NCBI RefSeq assembly: GCF_003387375.1
Contig: NZ_QUNG01000001.1
Span: forward strand, 1-64,000
From: Marinomonas pollencensis
Lineage (GTDB): Bacteria > Pseudomonadota > Gammaproteobacteria > Pseudomonadales > Marinomonadaceae
Reading direction: 5' to 3'
Length of the DNA: 64,000 nucleotides
The notes beneath the pieces were generated by a model. That model did not search any database and had not been told where the DNA came from. It saw only the letters and a program-made list of their open reading frames with translations. Every line of letters starts with the position of its first letter. Position 1 is the first letter of the stretch. The position numbers were made by a program, and so were the translations under genes. Below, piece after piece: positions 16,157 to 25,660 of the stretch.

Positions 16157-16585
16157 ATGAATACTTGTGGTATCGAAATCAAAGGCAGCGAAATCATTCT
16201 CTGTTTATTATCAAAACAAGACGGTCTGTTTCAAATTGGCGATTGCCGTCAAATACGTCACACATTAAGTAACTCAAACGACAGTGAGAGCGTTCGAAAA
16301 TTTCAGTTTATGCTTAAAAAGCTGTTTGAAGATTACAAGGTTTCTCAGGTCGTGATCCGCGAACGTCCCACCAAAGGCAAGTTTGCAGGTGGCGCAGTCG
16401 GTTTTAAAATCGAGGCGTGCATCCAGCTTATTGACACTGTTCAGGTCACTCTCATCACGGGCGTTAAAGTAAAAGAGACAGTGAAAAATAATCCTTTCCC
16501 AGTGCCATTTAAAGCCACTGGACTTAAGATGTTCCAAGAAGGCGCGTTTACCACTGCCTATGCAGCGCTTTGTGACGCGCCATAA
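16157..16585 (+). CDS. DUF3010 family protein
   Basis: The 142-residue protein matches the DUF3010 pattern: an opening CGIEIKGSEIILCLL, central VVIRERPTKGKFAGGAVGFK and IEACIQL. The fold is expected to be RNase H-like, judging from the opening beta-strand pattern, but the function is unknown. AGGAA lies before the ATG. It is monocistronic, followed by a strong terminator. Confidence 0.85.
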   Translation: MNTCGIEIKGSEIILCLLSKQDGLFQIGDCRQIRHTLSNSNDSESVRKFQFMLKKLFEDYKVSQVVIRERPTKGKFAGGAVGFKIEACIQLIDTVQVTLITGVKVKETVKNNPFPVPFKATGLKMFQEGAFTTAYAALCDAP

Positions 16586-16683
16586 ACAGCATTAAGCACA
16601 ACCTGAGGAAGGAGATAAACAAGCCATTGTTACTCTCCTTTTTTGTAGACTATTGTGATGCACAACACGTAACCAAATTGGCG

Positions 16684-16724
16684 CACCAACCTATTTTTGC
16701 ACCAAAATAGGTCGGTGTTTTTTA
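16684..16724 (+). terminator. intrinsic terminator downstream of the DUF3010 gene
   Basis: Nested stem CACC-ACCTATTTT / AAAATAGGT-GGTG with a 6-nt loop is followed by a T6 run. It points in the plus direction and ends at the stop codon of the convergent EamA gene. Confidence 0.75.
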
Positions 16725-17624
16725 TTTCTTCTTGCCAATCAAAACAATTAGTACACCACCCAACACCGCTGTCGTCGCTAGAATCAAGTGCAAGGTCACC
16801 GCTTCATGGGCAAATATCACGCCTCCTAACGTCGCCAATATTGGTACCAACAGCTGCAACACTGCCGCAACAGAGGCACTCATATGGGCCAAAACAGCGT
16901 ACCAAATGGCATACCCTATACCCGACATGATTGCCCCTGAAGCTACCGCCAACCAAAACCCAGATAGCGAGATTTCCAGCTGAAAGCCCACCAGCAGTAA
17001 AGCAAACACTAAAAAAGGCAAACTGCGCACAAAATTAGCCGTGGTAGCAAACAAGGCCTTGGTCACTTTTTTACCTTGCCACGTATAAATCCCCCACGCG
17101 ACACCAGCGCCAGCCATCAACACAAACCCCATTGCCGATGGTGTGGAGAGTGTTGGTAATAGCAGGTAAACAAAGCCTGAAAACGCCACCGCTAGGCCTA
17201 GCCACTCTAGCCATTTCATCCGATGTCCATTAATAAAAGACAATAAAATCAAGGTGATTTGCACTGCACCAAACAGAATCAGAGCACCGATGCCCGTGGC
17301 TAATGAGACATAAGCATAAGAAAAGCCAAGCGCGTAAATAAACAGCGCTAGGGCCCCAGACCAACTACCAGAGTGCCATACTTGTCCTAACCGCTGGACC
17401 GCTGAAACACGCTCATCAGTTGCACGATAAAACAAACATAATAACAGCAGCATTATTGCCCCACTCACCAGCCTCACAAGGGTAAAGGAAGTGGGATCAA
17501 TCAAGCGCCCGGTGCTGTCTTGTACTAAGGCTAAACGGCATAAAATAGAATTGGCCGCAAAGGCGACTAACGCTAAAAAAGTGGAAAAGATCAGTTTTAA
17601 GTTCATTGTCATACGTTTGTTCAT
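16722..17624 (-). CDS. EamA/DMT-family transporter
   Basis: The 300-residue protein has ten hydrophobic segments forming two EamA repeats. The first opens with FLALVAFAANSILCRLAL, and the second has GAGVAWGIYTWQGKK and GYAIWYAVLAHMSASVAAVL, typical of the family. The substrate is unknown. Several in-frame Met codons (MNKR, MTMN) leave the start uncertain by a few residues. It is not obviously in an operon. Confidence 0.83.
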   Translation of the reverse strand: MNKRMTMNLKLIFSTFLALVAFAANSILCRLALVQDSTGRLIDPTSFTLVRLVSGAIMLLLLCLFYRATDERVSAVQRLGQVWHSGSWSGALALFIYALGFSYAYVSLATGIGALILFGAVQITLILLSFINGHRMKWLEWLGLAVAFSGFVYLLLPTLSTPSAMGFVLMAGAGVAWGIYTWQGKKVTKALFATTANFVRSLPFLVFALLLVGFQLEISLSGFWLAVASGAIMSGIGYAIWYAVLAHMSASVAAVLQLLVPILATLGGVIFAHEAVTLHLILATTAVLGGVLIVLIGKKK

Positions 17625-17801
17625 TTAAAGCGTTAGAGTAATGATTGGAGCTCATTAAACACGCTAATGAAGGCTTTTTTTCACTGACTGGCACCAGATT
17701 TGCAAGTTCAATGAATCACCTTTCACTAGAGCATTTGAGTGGAATAGCCAGCTTAACACCAAAACACTTAGCTGGCAGGACTAATTAGGAGGTACAAGAT
17801 C

Positions 17802-17845
17802 ATTTAAAGCATGCGGGCTTTTTTCCCTCTTTGCAGGCTTTAAAT
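17802..17845. promoter_or_regulatory. inverted repeat upstream of glucosylglycerate genes
   Basis: ATTTAAAGC (17802-17810) and GCTTTAAAT (17837-17845) are perfect 9-bp arms 26 bp apart. The right arm ends 13 bp before the phosphatase ATG. It could be a regulator site or form an mRNA structure covering the translation start. This is inference only. Confidence 0.4.
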
Positions 17846-17858
17846 AGATCCAATATAC

Positions 17859-18680
17859 ATGACGCGTCTTTTAGTATTTTCAGACCTAGATGGCACATTA
17901 CTTGATCATCACACTTACAGCTTTCAGCCCGCCGCTCAGGCGTTTCAAGCGCTTAAGACGTTTACTATTCCTTGTATTTTAAACACCAGTAAAACCTATG
18001 CAGAACTGACTCAATTGCGCACAGAACTGGGCCATAAAGACCCGTTTATCGTGGAAAATGGAGCCGCGATCTATATCCCTAAACAGCTAGGTTTGCCGGT
18101 CGACGATTCGCTCGAAGATCATGGGGAATTCTGGCTTAAGTCTTTCGGCCCCAAACGGGACGCTCTGCTCCAACTGATTAGTCAATATAAAAACGAGTAT
18201 CAGTTCCATGGTTTTAGTGAGATGCAATGGCAAGACATTGTCGCGTTAACCGGTCTGTCCGAAGAAAAAGCAAAACTGGCTATGCAACGAGAATTTACCG
18301 AACCCATGGTCTGGAAAGACTCCAATAACGCACTCAACACCCTGAAAAAAACTCTGGCGCCAGAAGGCATTCAACTGCAAAAAGGTGGGCGTTTTGTGCA
18401 CCTCATGGGGGCTGAATGCGATAAAGCTCGTGCCATGTTATGGCTAACGGAATGCTACCAAGACCATTTTCAAGAAGCGGTTTCGACCATGGCGCTGGGA
18501 GACGGTGAAAATGACATTGGCATGCTCAGCAAAGCAGACATTCCTGTGGTGATTCGCTCTCCAGTTCATGCGCCGCCAGAGATTCCTTATCGTAGCGACG
18601 CTTGGTTAACCGATGGTTATGGTCCTACAGGCTGGGCCCAAGCCATTGATCAAGCCCTAATAAAACAAGGTATTGTCTAG
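17859..18680 (+). CDS. glucosyl/mannosyl-3-phosphoglycerate phosphatase (HAD-IIB)
   Basis: The 273-residue HAD phosphatase has motif I FSDLDGTLLD, motif II region LNTSKTYAEL, GGRFVHLMG in the cap, and motif IV GDGENDIGML. The combination matches the MpgP/YedP family, which removes the 3-phosphate from mannosyl- or glucosyl-3-phosphoglycerate. Because the next gene is a GpgS-type synthase, the natural substrate is most likely glucosyl-3-phosphoglycerate, giving the osmolyte glucosylglycerate. The ribosome binding site is weak. Confidence 0.85.
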   Translation: MTRLLVFSDLDGTLLDHHTYSFQPAAQAFQALKTFTIPCILNTSKTYAELTQLRTELGHKDPFIVENGAAIYIPKQLGLPVDDSLEDHGEFWLKSFGPKRDALLQLISQYKNEYQFHGFSEMQWQDIVALTGLSEEKAKLAMQREFTEPMVWKDSNNALNTLKKTLAPEGIQLQKGGRFVHLMGAECDKARAMLWLTECYQDHFQEAVSTMALGDGENDIGMLSKADIPVVIRSPVHAPPEIPYRSDAWLTDGYGPTGWAQAIDQALIKQGIV

Positions 18681-18802
18681 CCAAGGTACTGTGTGGCCAC
18701 CTAGCTTCGGAGCAAGAAACCGACGAGATTCGATACATAGCTTTAATACAACAATAACGACAGTTATGCCTCCAATGGCATAACAATATTAGGAGAAATA
18801 TT

Positions 18803-20029
18803 ATGGGTGATTTTTACCAAAACGGCATCATCACAACCCTGCACAATTTAGCACACCGCCCTCTGGAAGAGATGGAGAAAGAATTGTGTGAGTTTTCTAA
18901 AACCCGGCCTATGTCGCTTATTTTGCCTTGCCTATACTCTGAGTTAGAAACCGATGCCATGCCCAATATTATTGAGCATCTGAAGAAAGTCCCTTACCTA
19001 GAAGAAATAATCATTGGCTTAGACCGAGCGACTGAAGAGCAGTATCGACATGCCTTAGAATTTTTCAGCGTCTTGCCTCAAAAGTACAAAGTGTTATGGA
19101 ATGACGGACCGCGTCTGCGCGCCATTGACAGCGTACTAAAAGGGGAACATCTCTCCCCTTCGGCGCCAGGTAAAGGGCGTAATGTTTGGTTTTGCATGGG
19201 CTATAACTTGGCGGCAGGGAAAGCGGAATCCATCGCCATGCACGATTGTGATATCGTCACTTATGATAGAGAGCTGCTGGCACGTCTAATTTACCCCGTT
19301 GCCAACCCAAGATTTAACTACGAATTCTGTAAAGGTTTCTATTCACGTACTGCAAACGGAAAAATGAATGGCCGTGTCAGTCGTCTATTGGTCACACCTC
19401 TGATTTACTCACTGAAGAAGGTGTTCGGTAATTTAGAATATCTAGATTATCTAGACAGCTACCGCTACCCATTGGCGGGGGAGTTTTCCTTCCGTCGCGA
19501 CGTCATGACAGACATCCGCATCCCAAGCGATTGGGGGCTGGAAATTGGCGTATTAAGTGAAATGAAACGCAACTACTCCAATAACCGCCTATGCCAAGTG
19601 GATATTGCCGATGTATATGACCATAAACACCAAGATTTATCCGCCGACAACGACGACGGCGGCTTATCAAAAATGTCCATTGACATCACCAAAGCCATCT
19701 TTAGAAAGTTGGCCACCAATGGCATTATTTTTAACCAAGAAACCTTTCGAACCGTTAAAGCTACCTATTATCGTGTCGCTTTGGACTTTATCGAAACCTA
19801 TCGTAATGATGCAGAAATCAACGGCCTAAAACTGGATGTACACTTAGAGGAACAAGCCGTTGAATTGTTTGCTGGCAACATTATGAAAGCCGGCGAGATG
19901 TATCTGGCCAACCCAATGGAAGCACCATTTATTCCAAGCTGGAACCGCGTCGTGAGCGCCTTCCCTGGGGTGATGAAGCAACTGGCCATTGCGGTTGAAC
20001 AAGACATGAGTGAATTTGGCCCACAATAA
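18803..20029 (+). CDS. gpgS: glucosyl-3-phosphoglycerate synthase (GT81)
   Basis: The 408-residue GT-A fold glycosyltransferase has PMSLILPCLYSELE (nucleotide-binding strand), the diphosphate/metal motif HDCDIVTYD, and LAGEFSFRRDV followed by DWGLEIGVLSEM, typical of GT81. It is predicted to join NDP-glucose to 3-phosphoglycerate, the first step of glucosylglycerate synthesis, for the phosphatase encoded just upstream. AGGAG lies 8 bp before ATG. A strong stem-loop with a T-run follows, before the phosphorylase gene. Confidence 0.88.
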   Translation: MGDFYQNGIITTLHNLAHRPLEEMEKELCEFSKTRPMSLILPCLYSELETDAMPNIIEHLKKVPYLEEIIIGLDRATEEQYRHALEFFSVLPQKYKVLWNDGPRLRAIDSVLKGEHLSPSAPGKGRNVWFCMGYNLAAGKAESIAMHDCDIVTYDRELLARLIYPVANPRFNYEFCKGFYSRTANGKMNGRVSRLLVTPLIYSLKKVFGNLEYLDYLDSYRYPLAGEFSFRRDVMTDIRIPSDWGLEIGVLSEMKRNYSNNRLCQVDIADVYDHKHQDLSADNDDGGLSKMSIDITKAIFRKLATNGIIFNQETFRTVKATYYRVALDFIETYRNDAEINGLKLDVHLEEQAVELFAGNIMKAGEMYLANPMEAPFIPSWNRVVSAFPGVMKQLAIAVEQDMSEFGPQ

Positions 20030-20064
20030 CCAAATCACTTGGTCTAAGCGTTTGCCTTGACGAG

Positions 20065-20100
20065 GCCAAAGCCTAACCAGATTAGGCTTTGGCGTTTTTT
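20065..20100 (+). terminator. terminator between gpgS and the phosphorylase gene
   Basis: The stem GCCAAAGCCTAA / TTAGGCTTTGGC is perfect over 12 bp with a 5-nt loop and is followed by GTTTTTT. It lies 29 bp before the phosphorylase start, so it should separate or attenuate transcription of synthesis and recycling genes. Confidence 0.8.
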
Positions 20101-20128
20101 ATTTCAAAAACACAACAGGTAGGTTGTC

Positions 20129-21895
20129 ATGGAAAATATTGCCCCATCGCATTTAGAACAACGGCTGATGAGCCATTTACAAACTTTGTACCCTAACTTT
20201 GATGCCAGCGAACTTGCCCGCACCTGCCTAACGACTTTTAATCTGGACCCCAAGACAGAGTCCCCACGACCGCACCGAAATTTATGGGATCAGTCTGATA
20301 TCATGCTGATTACCTATGCAGACACGCTTCGTTCAGAGAATGAAGCGCCCTTAGAAACCTTACAAAAATTCGTAAAGAATAAGCTTGCTGACAGTATCTC
20401 CGCGGTGCATTTATTGCCATTTTTTCCCTATAGTTCAGACGATGGTTTTAGTGTGATGGATTACACGACCGTGAACCCTTCTGCAGGTCGCTGGCAACAT
20501 ATTTCCGATATTGCAAAAGACTTCAAAGTAATGGGAGACCTGGTCATTAACCATTGCTCAAGTCGCAGCATGTGGTTTGAAAATTACAAAGCAGGCGTCG
20601 ACCCAGGGGCAAAGTTCTTTTATGAAGCAGACCCAAATGCAGACCTAAGCGCGGTAGTTCGCCCGAGAACCTCCCCCTTACTACGGGAAGTACAGACCAA
20701 AAATGGTCAAAAGCACGTGTGGTGTACTTTTAGTCATGACCAGGTCGACTTAAACTTTGAAAACCCAGATGTGTTATTAGAGTTTCTCCGCATCATCCGT
20801 TTATATTTAGAAAAAGGAATTCGCTGGTTTCGCCTCGACGCTGTGGCCTTTCTATGGAAAATACCCGGCACCCCCAGTATTAACTTACCTCAAACCCATG
20901 AAATGATTCGTTTACTGCGTCTAATGATCGAGCATTATGCGCCGGACTCGGTGATCATTACTGAAACCAACATTCCCAATCAAGAAAACCTGACCTATTT
21001 TGGTAATGCTAACGAAGCCCATCTCATTTATAACTTTTCGTTACCTCCCTTATTAATCAACAGCTTAATTACGGGGGATTGTACTCATTTAAAACAATGG
21101 CTTATGTCGATGCCGCCCGCCCAACAAGGCACCACGTATCTTAATTTCATCGCATCCCATGATGGCATTGGCTTACGCCCAACCGAAGGTTTGTTAACCG
21201 AATGGGAGCTCGACACCCTAATCAACACCATGAAGCGCTTTGGTGGACGCCTCAGCTCCCGCACCACGCCGCAAGGAGAAGCCAAACCCTATGAAATTAA
21301 CATCAGTTTATGGAATGCTCTAGCGGGCTCAGTCCAACAAGGCCCTGACCAATGGCAATTTGCACGCTTCATGTGTGCTGCAGGCGTGATGATGGCATTA
21401 GAGGGCGTTCCGGCGTTTTACATTCACAGTTTTTTTGGTACTGAAAACGACAACGAACGACTAGACAATACCGGACAGTTTCGCTCCATTAACCGTCATA
21501 TTTGGCAAATGGATGATTTGGAGCACGCGCTCAATACCCCAACCCACCACCAAAAAGTCTTCCAAGGCATTTGCCGCTTAACACAGATTCGCCGCGCTCA
21601 AACCGCCTTCCACCCTAATGCAACACAGTATGTACTGCACATGGGCGACAGCTTATTTGCTTTTTGGCGGCAAAGTTTAGACCGTCGCCAAAGCTTGTTT
21701 GCTGTGTATAACATGACGGACCAACCTCAGAACTTTAACCTTTCTGAACTGAACTTAATTGCCACCGACGATTGGACGGACTTAGTCACCGAGCAAGTGT
21801 ATGAAGATCATTTAGCCAACGTAACGCTGATGCCCTATCAGTTTGTTTGGCTAGCCAATAAAAAAGGCAAAATAAAACTCAGCCAACCAAAATAA
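20129..21895 (+). CDS. GH13_18 phosphorylase, probable glucosylglycerate phosphorylase
   Basis: The 588-residue GH13 protein resembles sucrose phosphorylase: LLPFFPYSSDDGFSVMDY near residue 93, GIRWFRLDAVAFLWK with the likely nucleophile Asp, VIITETNIPN with the acid/base Glu, and NFIASHDGIGLRP with the transition-state Asp. GH13_18 includes sucrose and glucosylglycerate phosphorylases. Its location behind the GpgS/phosphatase pair favours phosphorolysis of glucosylglycerate to glucose 1-phosphate and glycerate. Sucrose as substrate remains possible. Confidence 0.82.
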   Translation: MENIAPSHLEQRLMSHLQTLYPNFDASELARTCLTTFNLDPKTESPRPHRNLWDQSDIMLITYADTLRSENEAPLETLQKFVKNKLADSISAVHLLPFFPYSSDDGFSVMDYTTVNPSAGRWQHISDIAKDFKVMGDLVINHCSSRSMWFENYKAGVDPGAKFFYEADPNADLSAVVRPRTSPLLREVQTKNGQKHVWCTFSHDQVDLNFENPDVLLEFLRIIRLYLEKGIRWFRLDAVAFLWKIPGTPSINLPQTHEMIRLLRLMIEHYAPDSVIITETNIPNQENLTYFGNANEAHLIYNFSLPPLLINSLITGDCTHLKQWLMSMPPAQQGTTYLNFIASHDGIGLRPTEGLLTEWELDTLINTMKRFGGRLSSRTTPQGEAKPYEINISLWNALAGSVQQGPDQWQFARFMCAAGVMMALEGVPAFYIHSFFGTENDNERLDNTGQFRSINRHIWQMDDLEHALNTPTHHQKVFQGICRLTQIRRAQTAFHPNATQYVLHMGDSLFAFWRQSLDRRQSLFAVYNMTDQPQNFNLSELNLIATDDWTDLVTEQVYEDHLANVTLMPYQFVWLANKKGKIKLSQPK

Positions 21896-21922
21896 ACAAG
21901 CACCTCATGCTTTGCAGCAGGC

Positions 21923-21955
21923 AATAAAAAACACGGCAGCCGCCGTGTTTTTTAT
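21923..21955. terminator. bidirectional terminator
   Basis: AATAAAAAACACGGC and GCCGTGTTTTTTATT form a near-perfect hairpin with A/T flanks on both sides, between the convergent phosphorylase and SMR genes. Either strand gives a T-run after a GC stem. Confidence 0.85.
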
Positions 21956-21967
21956 TGTTCGAAACTA

Positions 21968-22300
21968 TTAATGGCTAACTGTTTTTGAAAACACATTAAT
22001 AATCACGACCCCAGCCACAATTAACGACATACCTAACCAAGCCGCAAAATCCAGTTTTTCATTCGCAAACCAGTAACCAAATAATGAAATAAGCACGACT
22101 CCCAAGCCAGACCAAATGGCATAGGTCACACCGGTTGGTAGCGTCCGCATCACAATTGTCAGTAAATAGAAGGACACTCCGTAGCCGATAAACGCCAAGC
22201 AAGTAGGTGCGAGTCGCGAAAAAGAGTCAGACGCCTTTAATGCCGTAGTGGCCAGCACCTCACACACAATCGCTAAAAATAAAATAAAGTAGGTCACCAT
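21968..22300 (-). CDS. SMR-family multidrug/quaternary ammonium efflux protein
   Basis: The 110-residue protein has four membrane helices. The first carries the essential membrane Glu in VCEVLATTALK, and YAIWSGLGVVLISLFGYW is the SMR signature of helix 3. It acts as a dimer exchanging protons for cationic drugs or possibly polyamines or guanidinium; the exact subtype cannot be set here. The start at ATG 22300 has GAG 7 bp upstream; a longer frame up to 22369 would overlap the ABC exporter gene. It probably shares a transcript with that gene. Confidence 0.9.
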   Translation of the reverse strand: MVTYFILFLAIVCEVLATTALKASDSFSRLAPTCLAFIGYGVSFYLLTIVMRTLPTGVTYAIWSGLGVVLISLFGYWFANEKLDFAAWLGMSLIVAGVVIINVFSKTVSH

Positions 22301-22313
22301 CATTTGCTCACAA

Positions 22314-24152
22314 TTAAATAATGTCTTCAGCCAAAAAACCACCCGTTTGGTGCGCCCACAATTTGGCATAAATACCAGCTTGTTGAATCAACTCATCATG
22401 GGTACCTTGCTCTGCTATCACGCCTTTATCCAGCACAATAAGACGATCCATCGCGGCAATCGTAGACAACCTATGGGCAATAGCAATCACTGTTTTACCT
22501 TCCATCAAACGATATAAGCTCTCTTGAATCGCAGCCTCTACTTCAGAATCTAAAGCCGAGGTCGCTTCATCCAAAATAAGCAAGGGGGCGTCTTTCAACA
22601 ATACCCGTGCAATGGCAATACGCTGGCGCTGACCTCCCGAAAGTTTAATCCCGCGCTCCCCCACCATAGCATCGTAGCCGGTATTTCCATAAGGGTCGGT
22701 TAAAGTTTGAATAAACTCATCGGCTTCGGCTTTTTTCGCGGCGGCAATCATCTCCTCTTCACTGGCATCAGGGCGACCATAGAGTAAATTTTCGCGCACC
22801 GTACGATGCAGTAATGAGGTGTCCTGAGTCACCATACCAATATGGGCTCGTAACGTATCCTGCTGTACCTGGCTGATGTTTTGGCCATCAATCAATATGC
22901 GCCCAGATTCTACATCGTGAAAACGCATTAGCAGGTTCACTATGGTGGATTTTCCCGCCCCAGAGCGGCCGACGACACCAATCTTTTCGCCTGCTTTAAT
23001 CGCCAAACTTAGCTCATTGATCACCTTACTGTCTTGCCTGCCATAATGAAAATGCACCCGGTCAAATTCGATATTACCGTAGCGAACTTGCAAAGGTTTA
23101 GCGCCCTGCTCATCTTGTATTTGCAGAGGTTTAGACAAGGTTTTCATGCCATCTGTTACCATGCCTATATTTTCAAACAAGGTACTGACTTCCCACATAA
23201 TCCATTGAGCCATGCCATTAACACGCAACGACAAACTCACCGCAATAGCAATAGCACCGACACTTATTTGCCCATAAGTCCACAATAAGATGGCCACTCC
23301 AGCCACACTAAACGCGAGCAAATAGTTACAAATCTGCACCCCAACATTTAGCCCTGTGACGAGACGCATTTGCTGATGCACCGTGCTTAAAAAGCCGTCC
23401 ATTCCTTGTTTAGCATAACTGGCTTCACGCTGAGTATGGGAGAAAAGCTTAACGGTGGAGACATTGGTGTAACTGTCTACAATGCGCCCTGTCATGGTAG
23501 AGCGCGCATCGGCTTGCTTAGTGGATACGCGCTTCAGTTTTGGTACAAAATAAAATTGCAGGGCAATATACAATCCCAGCCACACCAGCATAGGCAACAT
23601 CAAGCGGTAATCCGCCTGAGCAATCAACACCAGCATAGAAACAAAATACACTAGGATATAGACCAATACATCGAGCAATTTCATAACGCTTTCGCGCACC
23701 GCCAATGAAGTCTGCATCACTTTAGTGGCGACTCGGCCGGCAAAATCATCTTGAAAGAAAGTAACACTTTGCTTAAGCACATAGCGGTGGGCAAGCCAAC
23801 GAATGCGCATCGGGTAATTCCCCAACAAGGTTTGATGGATAATCGCGGAGTGCACAAAAGTAATCAATGGCATCACTATCAACACCATTAATGCCATCCC
23901 CAGGAGACGAACTCCTTCTTCGGCAAAAAAAGTATCTGGGTCTTTGACCACCAGCCAATCCACCAATTGCCCCATAAAGCTAAACAGCGTTACTTCTAAT
24001 ATTGCAATTATTGCAGTCAGTAGCGACATCAAAATTAAGGGAATTTCAACGCCTTTAGAATAGTAGCGGCAAAACGCATACAGAGTATTCGGAGCTTGGG
24101 AGGGTTCAGTGGTAGGGTAAGCTTCTATCCAACGCTCGAAGAACCGTAACAT
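22314..24152 (-). CDS. ABC exporter, fused permease and ATPase
   Basis: The 612-residue half-transporter of the MsbA/LmrA type has six membrane segments (residues ~35-330), then the nucleotide-binding domain. Walker A is GVVGRSGAGKSTIV, the Q-loop is MVTQDTSLLHRTV, the signature is LSGGQRQRIAIAR, Walker B is LLILDEATSAL, and the H-loop is IAIAHRLSTI. It would act as a dimer; the substrate is unknown. The stop is 14 bp from the SMR start, suggesting co-expression of two export systems. Confidence 0.9.
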   Translation of the reverse strand: MLRFFERWIEAYPTTEPSQAPNTLYAFCRYYSKGVEIPLILMSLLTAIIAILEVTLFSFMGQLVDWLVVKDPDTFFAEEGVRLLGMALMVLIVMPLITFVHSAIIHQTLLGNYPMRIRWLAHRYVLKQSVTFFQDDFAGRVATKVMQTSLAVRESVMKLLDVLVYILVYFVSMLVLIAQADYRLMLPMLVWLGLYIALQFYFVPKLKRVSTKQADARSTMTGRIVDSYTNVSTVKLFSHTQREASYAKQGMDGFLSTVHQQMRLVTGLNVGVQICNYLLAFSVAGVAILLWTYGQISVGAIAIAVSLSLRVNGMAQWIMWEVSTLFENIGMVTDGMKTLSKPLQIQDEQGAKPLQVRYGNIEFDRVHFHYGRQDSKVINELSLAIKAGEKIGVVGRSGAGKSTIVNLLMRFHDVESGRILIDGQNISQVQQDTLRAHIGMVTQDTSLLHRTVRENLLYGRPDASEEEMIAAAKKAEADEFIQTLTDPYGNTGYDAMVGERGIKLSGGQRQRIAIARVLLKDAPLLILDEATSALDSEVEAAIQESLYRLMEGKTVIAIAHRLSTIAAMDRLIVLDKGVIAEQGTHDELIQQAGIYAKLWAHQTGGFLAEDII

Positions 24153-24434
24153 AACATTCCTTAGTAATCAGAAAAACGCTGACATTCCCTATTCTAAATA
24201 GGCGCAATGGCAGAGTATGAAGAAAGCGCGACGCACACTTTTTATAGCTTAACAGCGAATCATACCGAAAGCGCACCGTGAAAGCGCAACAGGCTCTAAA
24301 TAACTGACTGGCTTTCCTAGTGTTTGCACAATTCAAAATCCCCTGAAAGCAATAAGTGATTATAATTGTTGGTTCTCTGCTCAGCGGGAGTGTATCCGTT
24401 AAGTCAAACTCATCTGATAATATAGTGCACCCAT

Positions 24435-25631
24435 ATGAAGCTAACCTTTCCAGTTATCCTTGTTCTTGGCTTGTTATCTGGCCTCACGCCGCTTGCTATT
24501 GACGCTTATTTACCCAGTATTCCATCCATTGCGAAAGACTTAAACACAGACATTGGGCTGGTGCAGATGACCCTCAGCATGTACTTGATTGTGTTTGCTG
24601 TATTGCAACTTTTCTTTGGACCAATTTCTGACGCTATTGGCCGTCGCAAAGTGGTACTCAGTGGGCTTTCTCTGTTTTTTCTTGGCAGTATTATTTGTGC
24701 CTTGGCACAAAACTACAACATGCTTATATCTGGCCGAGCGATACAAGCCATTGGCGGCGCGGCGGTGGCTGTTAGTATTCCCGCTTTAGTCAAAGATAAA
24801 ATGTCCGCCAATCAATTTGCTAAAGCCATGTCGATGGTGATGCTCACTATGTCGCTTGCCCCATTGGCTGCGCCTATCATAGGTGGCGCTATCCTGGTTT
24901 TTCTTAATTGGCATTACATTTTTGTCTTTCTGGCAATCGTTTCGTCTCTTGGCGCCATCTTATTTATGCGCACCATTCCCGAAACCCTGCATAAGGATAA
25001 ACGCAAACGCTTGTCTCTCATTAATGCACTCAGCAATTACTACACCTTGCTGAAAAAACCCGCTGTGATTGGCTACATAGGGGCAGGATCGCTCCATTTT
25101 GCAGGTATGATGTGCTTTATAACAGGCTCTTCATACGTCTATATTGAGCTTTATGACATCAAAGCATCACAATTTGGCTTTGTTTTTGCCTTGAATGTCC
25201 TAGGCATGGTGACTGCGACCTTTATTAACAGCCGCTTAGTCGAAAAGGTCGGGGTAGATCGACTGACAAAATACGCCGTTTGTGTTCTGCTCGCAGCCTC
25301 TGCTGGCCTGTTTATCCTCAGCTTTTTCGACCACCCGCCACTGATTAGCATTATCGCTTGCTGTATCTTTTTCATGGGAACCATGGGGATTCTAGGGGGA
25401 GGATTTATGGCAGGCGCAATGCGCAATGCAGGCAACCATAATGGCAGTGTCGCAGCCCTTGCTGGCTCCTTCCGCTTTTCAGCAGGCGCTTTAAGCGGCG
25501 TCGCTGTTAGTTTATTTCACACAGGTACGGCCGCCCCTATGCTGCTGATTATGGCACTGTGCGGCACGTTGGCCTTTATTACGTATCAATTTGTGCATCA
25601 TAAATTCGAGCCCACACACAACAAACACTAA
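24435..25631 (+). CDS. Bcr/CflA-family MFS drug exporter
   Basis: The 398-residue protein has 12 membrane segments. The opening LGLLSGLTPLAIDAYLPSIPSI with VQMTLSMYLIVFAVLQLFFG, the motif A stretch GPISDAIGRRKVVL and the motif C-like region near LAAPIIGGAIL are all typical of Bcr/CflA proton-driven efflux pumps. The specific substrate is unknown. It stands alone upstream of the HopJ-like gene, divergent from the ABC exporter. Confidence 0.9.
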   Translation: MKLTFPVILVLGLLSGLTPLAIDAYLPSIPSIAKDLNTDIGLVQMTLSMYLIVFAVLQLFFGPISDAIGRRKVVLSGLSLFFLGSIICALAQNYNMLISGRAIQAIGGAAVAVSIPALVKDKMSANQFAKAMSMVMLTMSLAPLAAPIIGGAILVFLNWHYIFVFLAIVSSLGAILFMRTIPETLHKDKRKRLSLINALSNYYTLLKKPAVIGYIGAGSLHFAGMMCFITGSSYVYIELYDIKASQFGFVFALNVLGMVTATFINSRLVEKVGVDRLTKYAVCVLLAASAGLFILSFFDHPPLISIIACCIFFMGTMGILGGGFMAGAMRNAGNHNGSVAALAGSFRFSAGALSGVAVSLFHTGTAAPMLLIMALCGTLAFITYQFVHHKFEPTHNKH

Positions 25632-25660
25632 TTCTTTTTTTGTCCTTTACTGACTGAACC

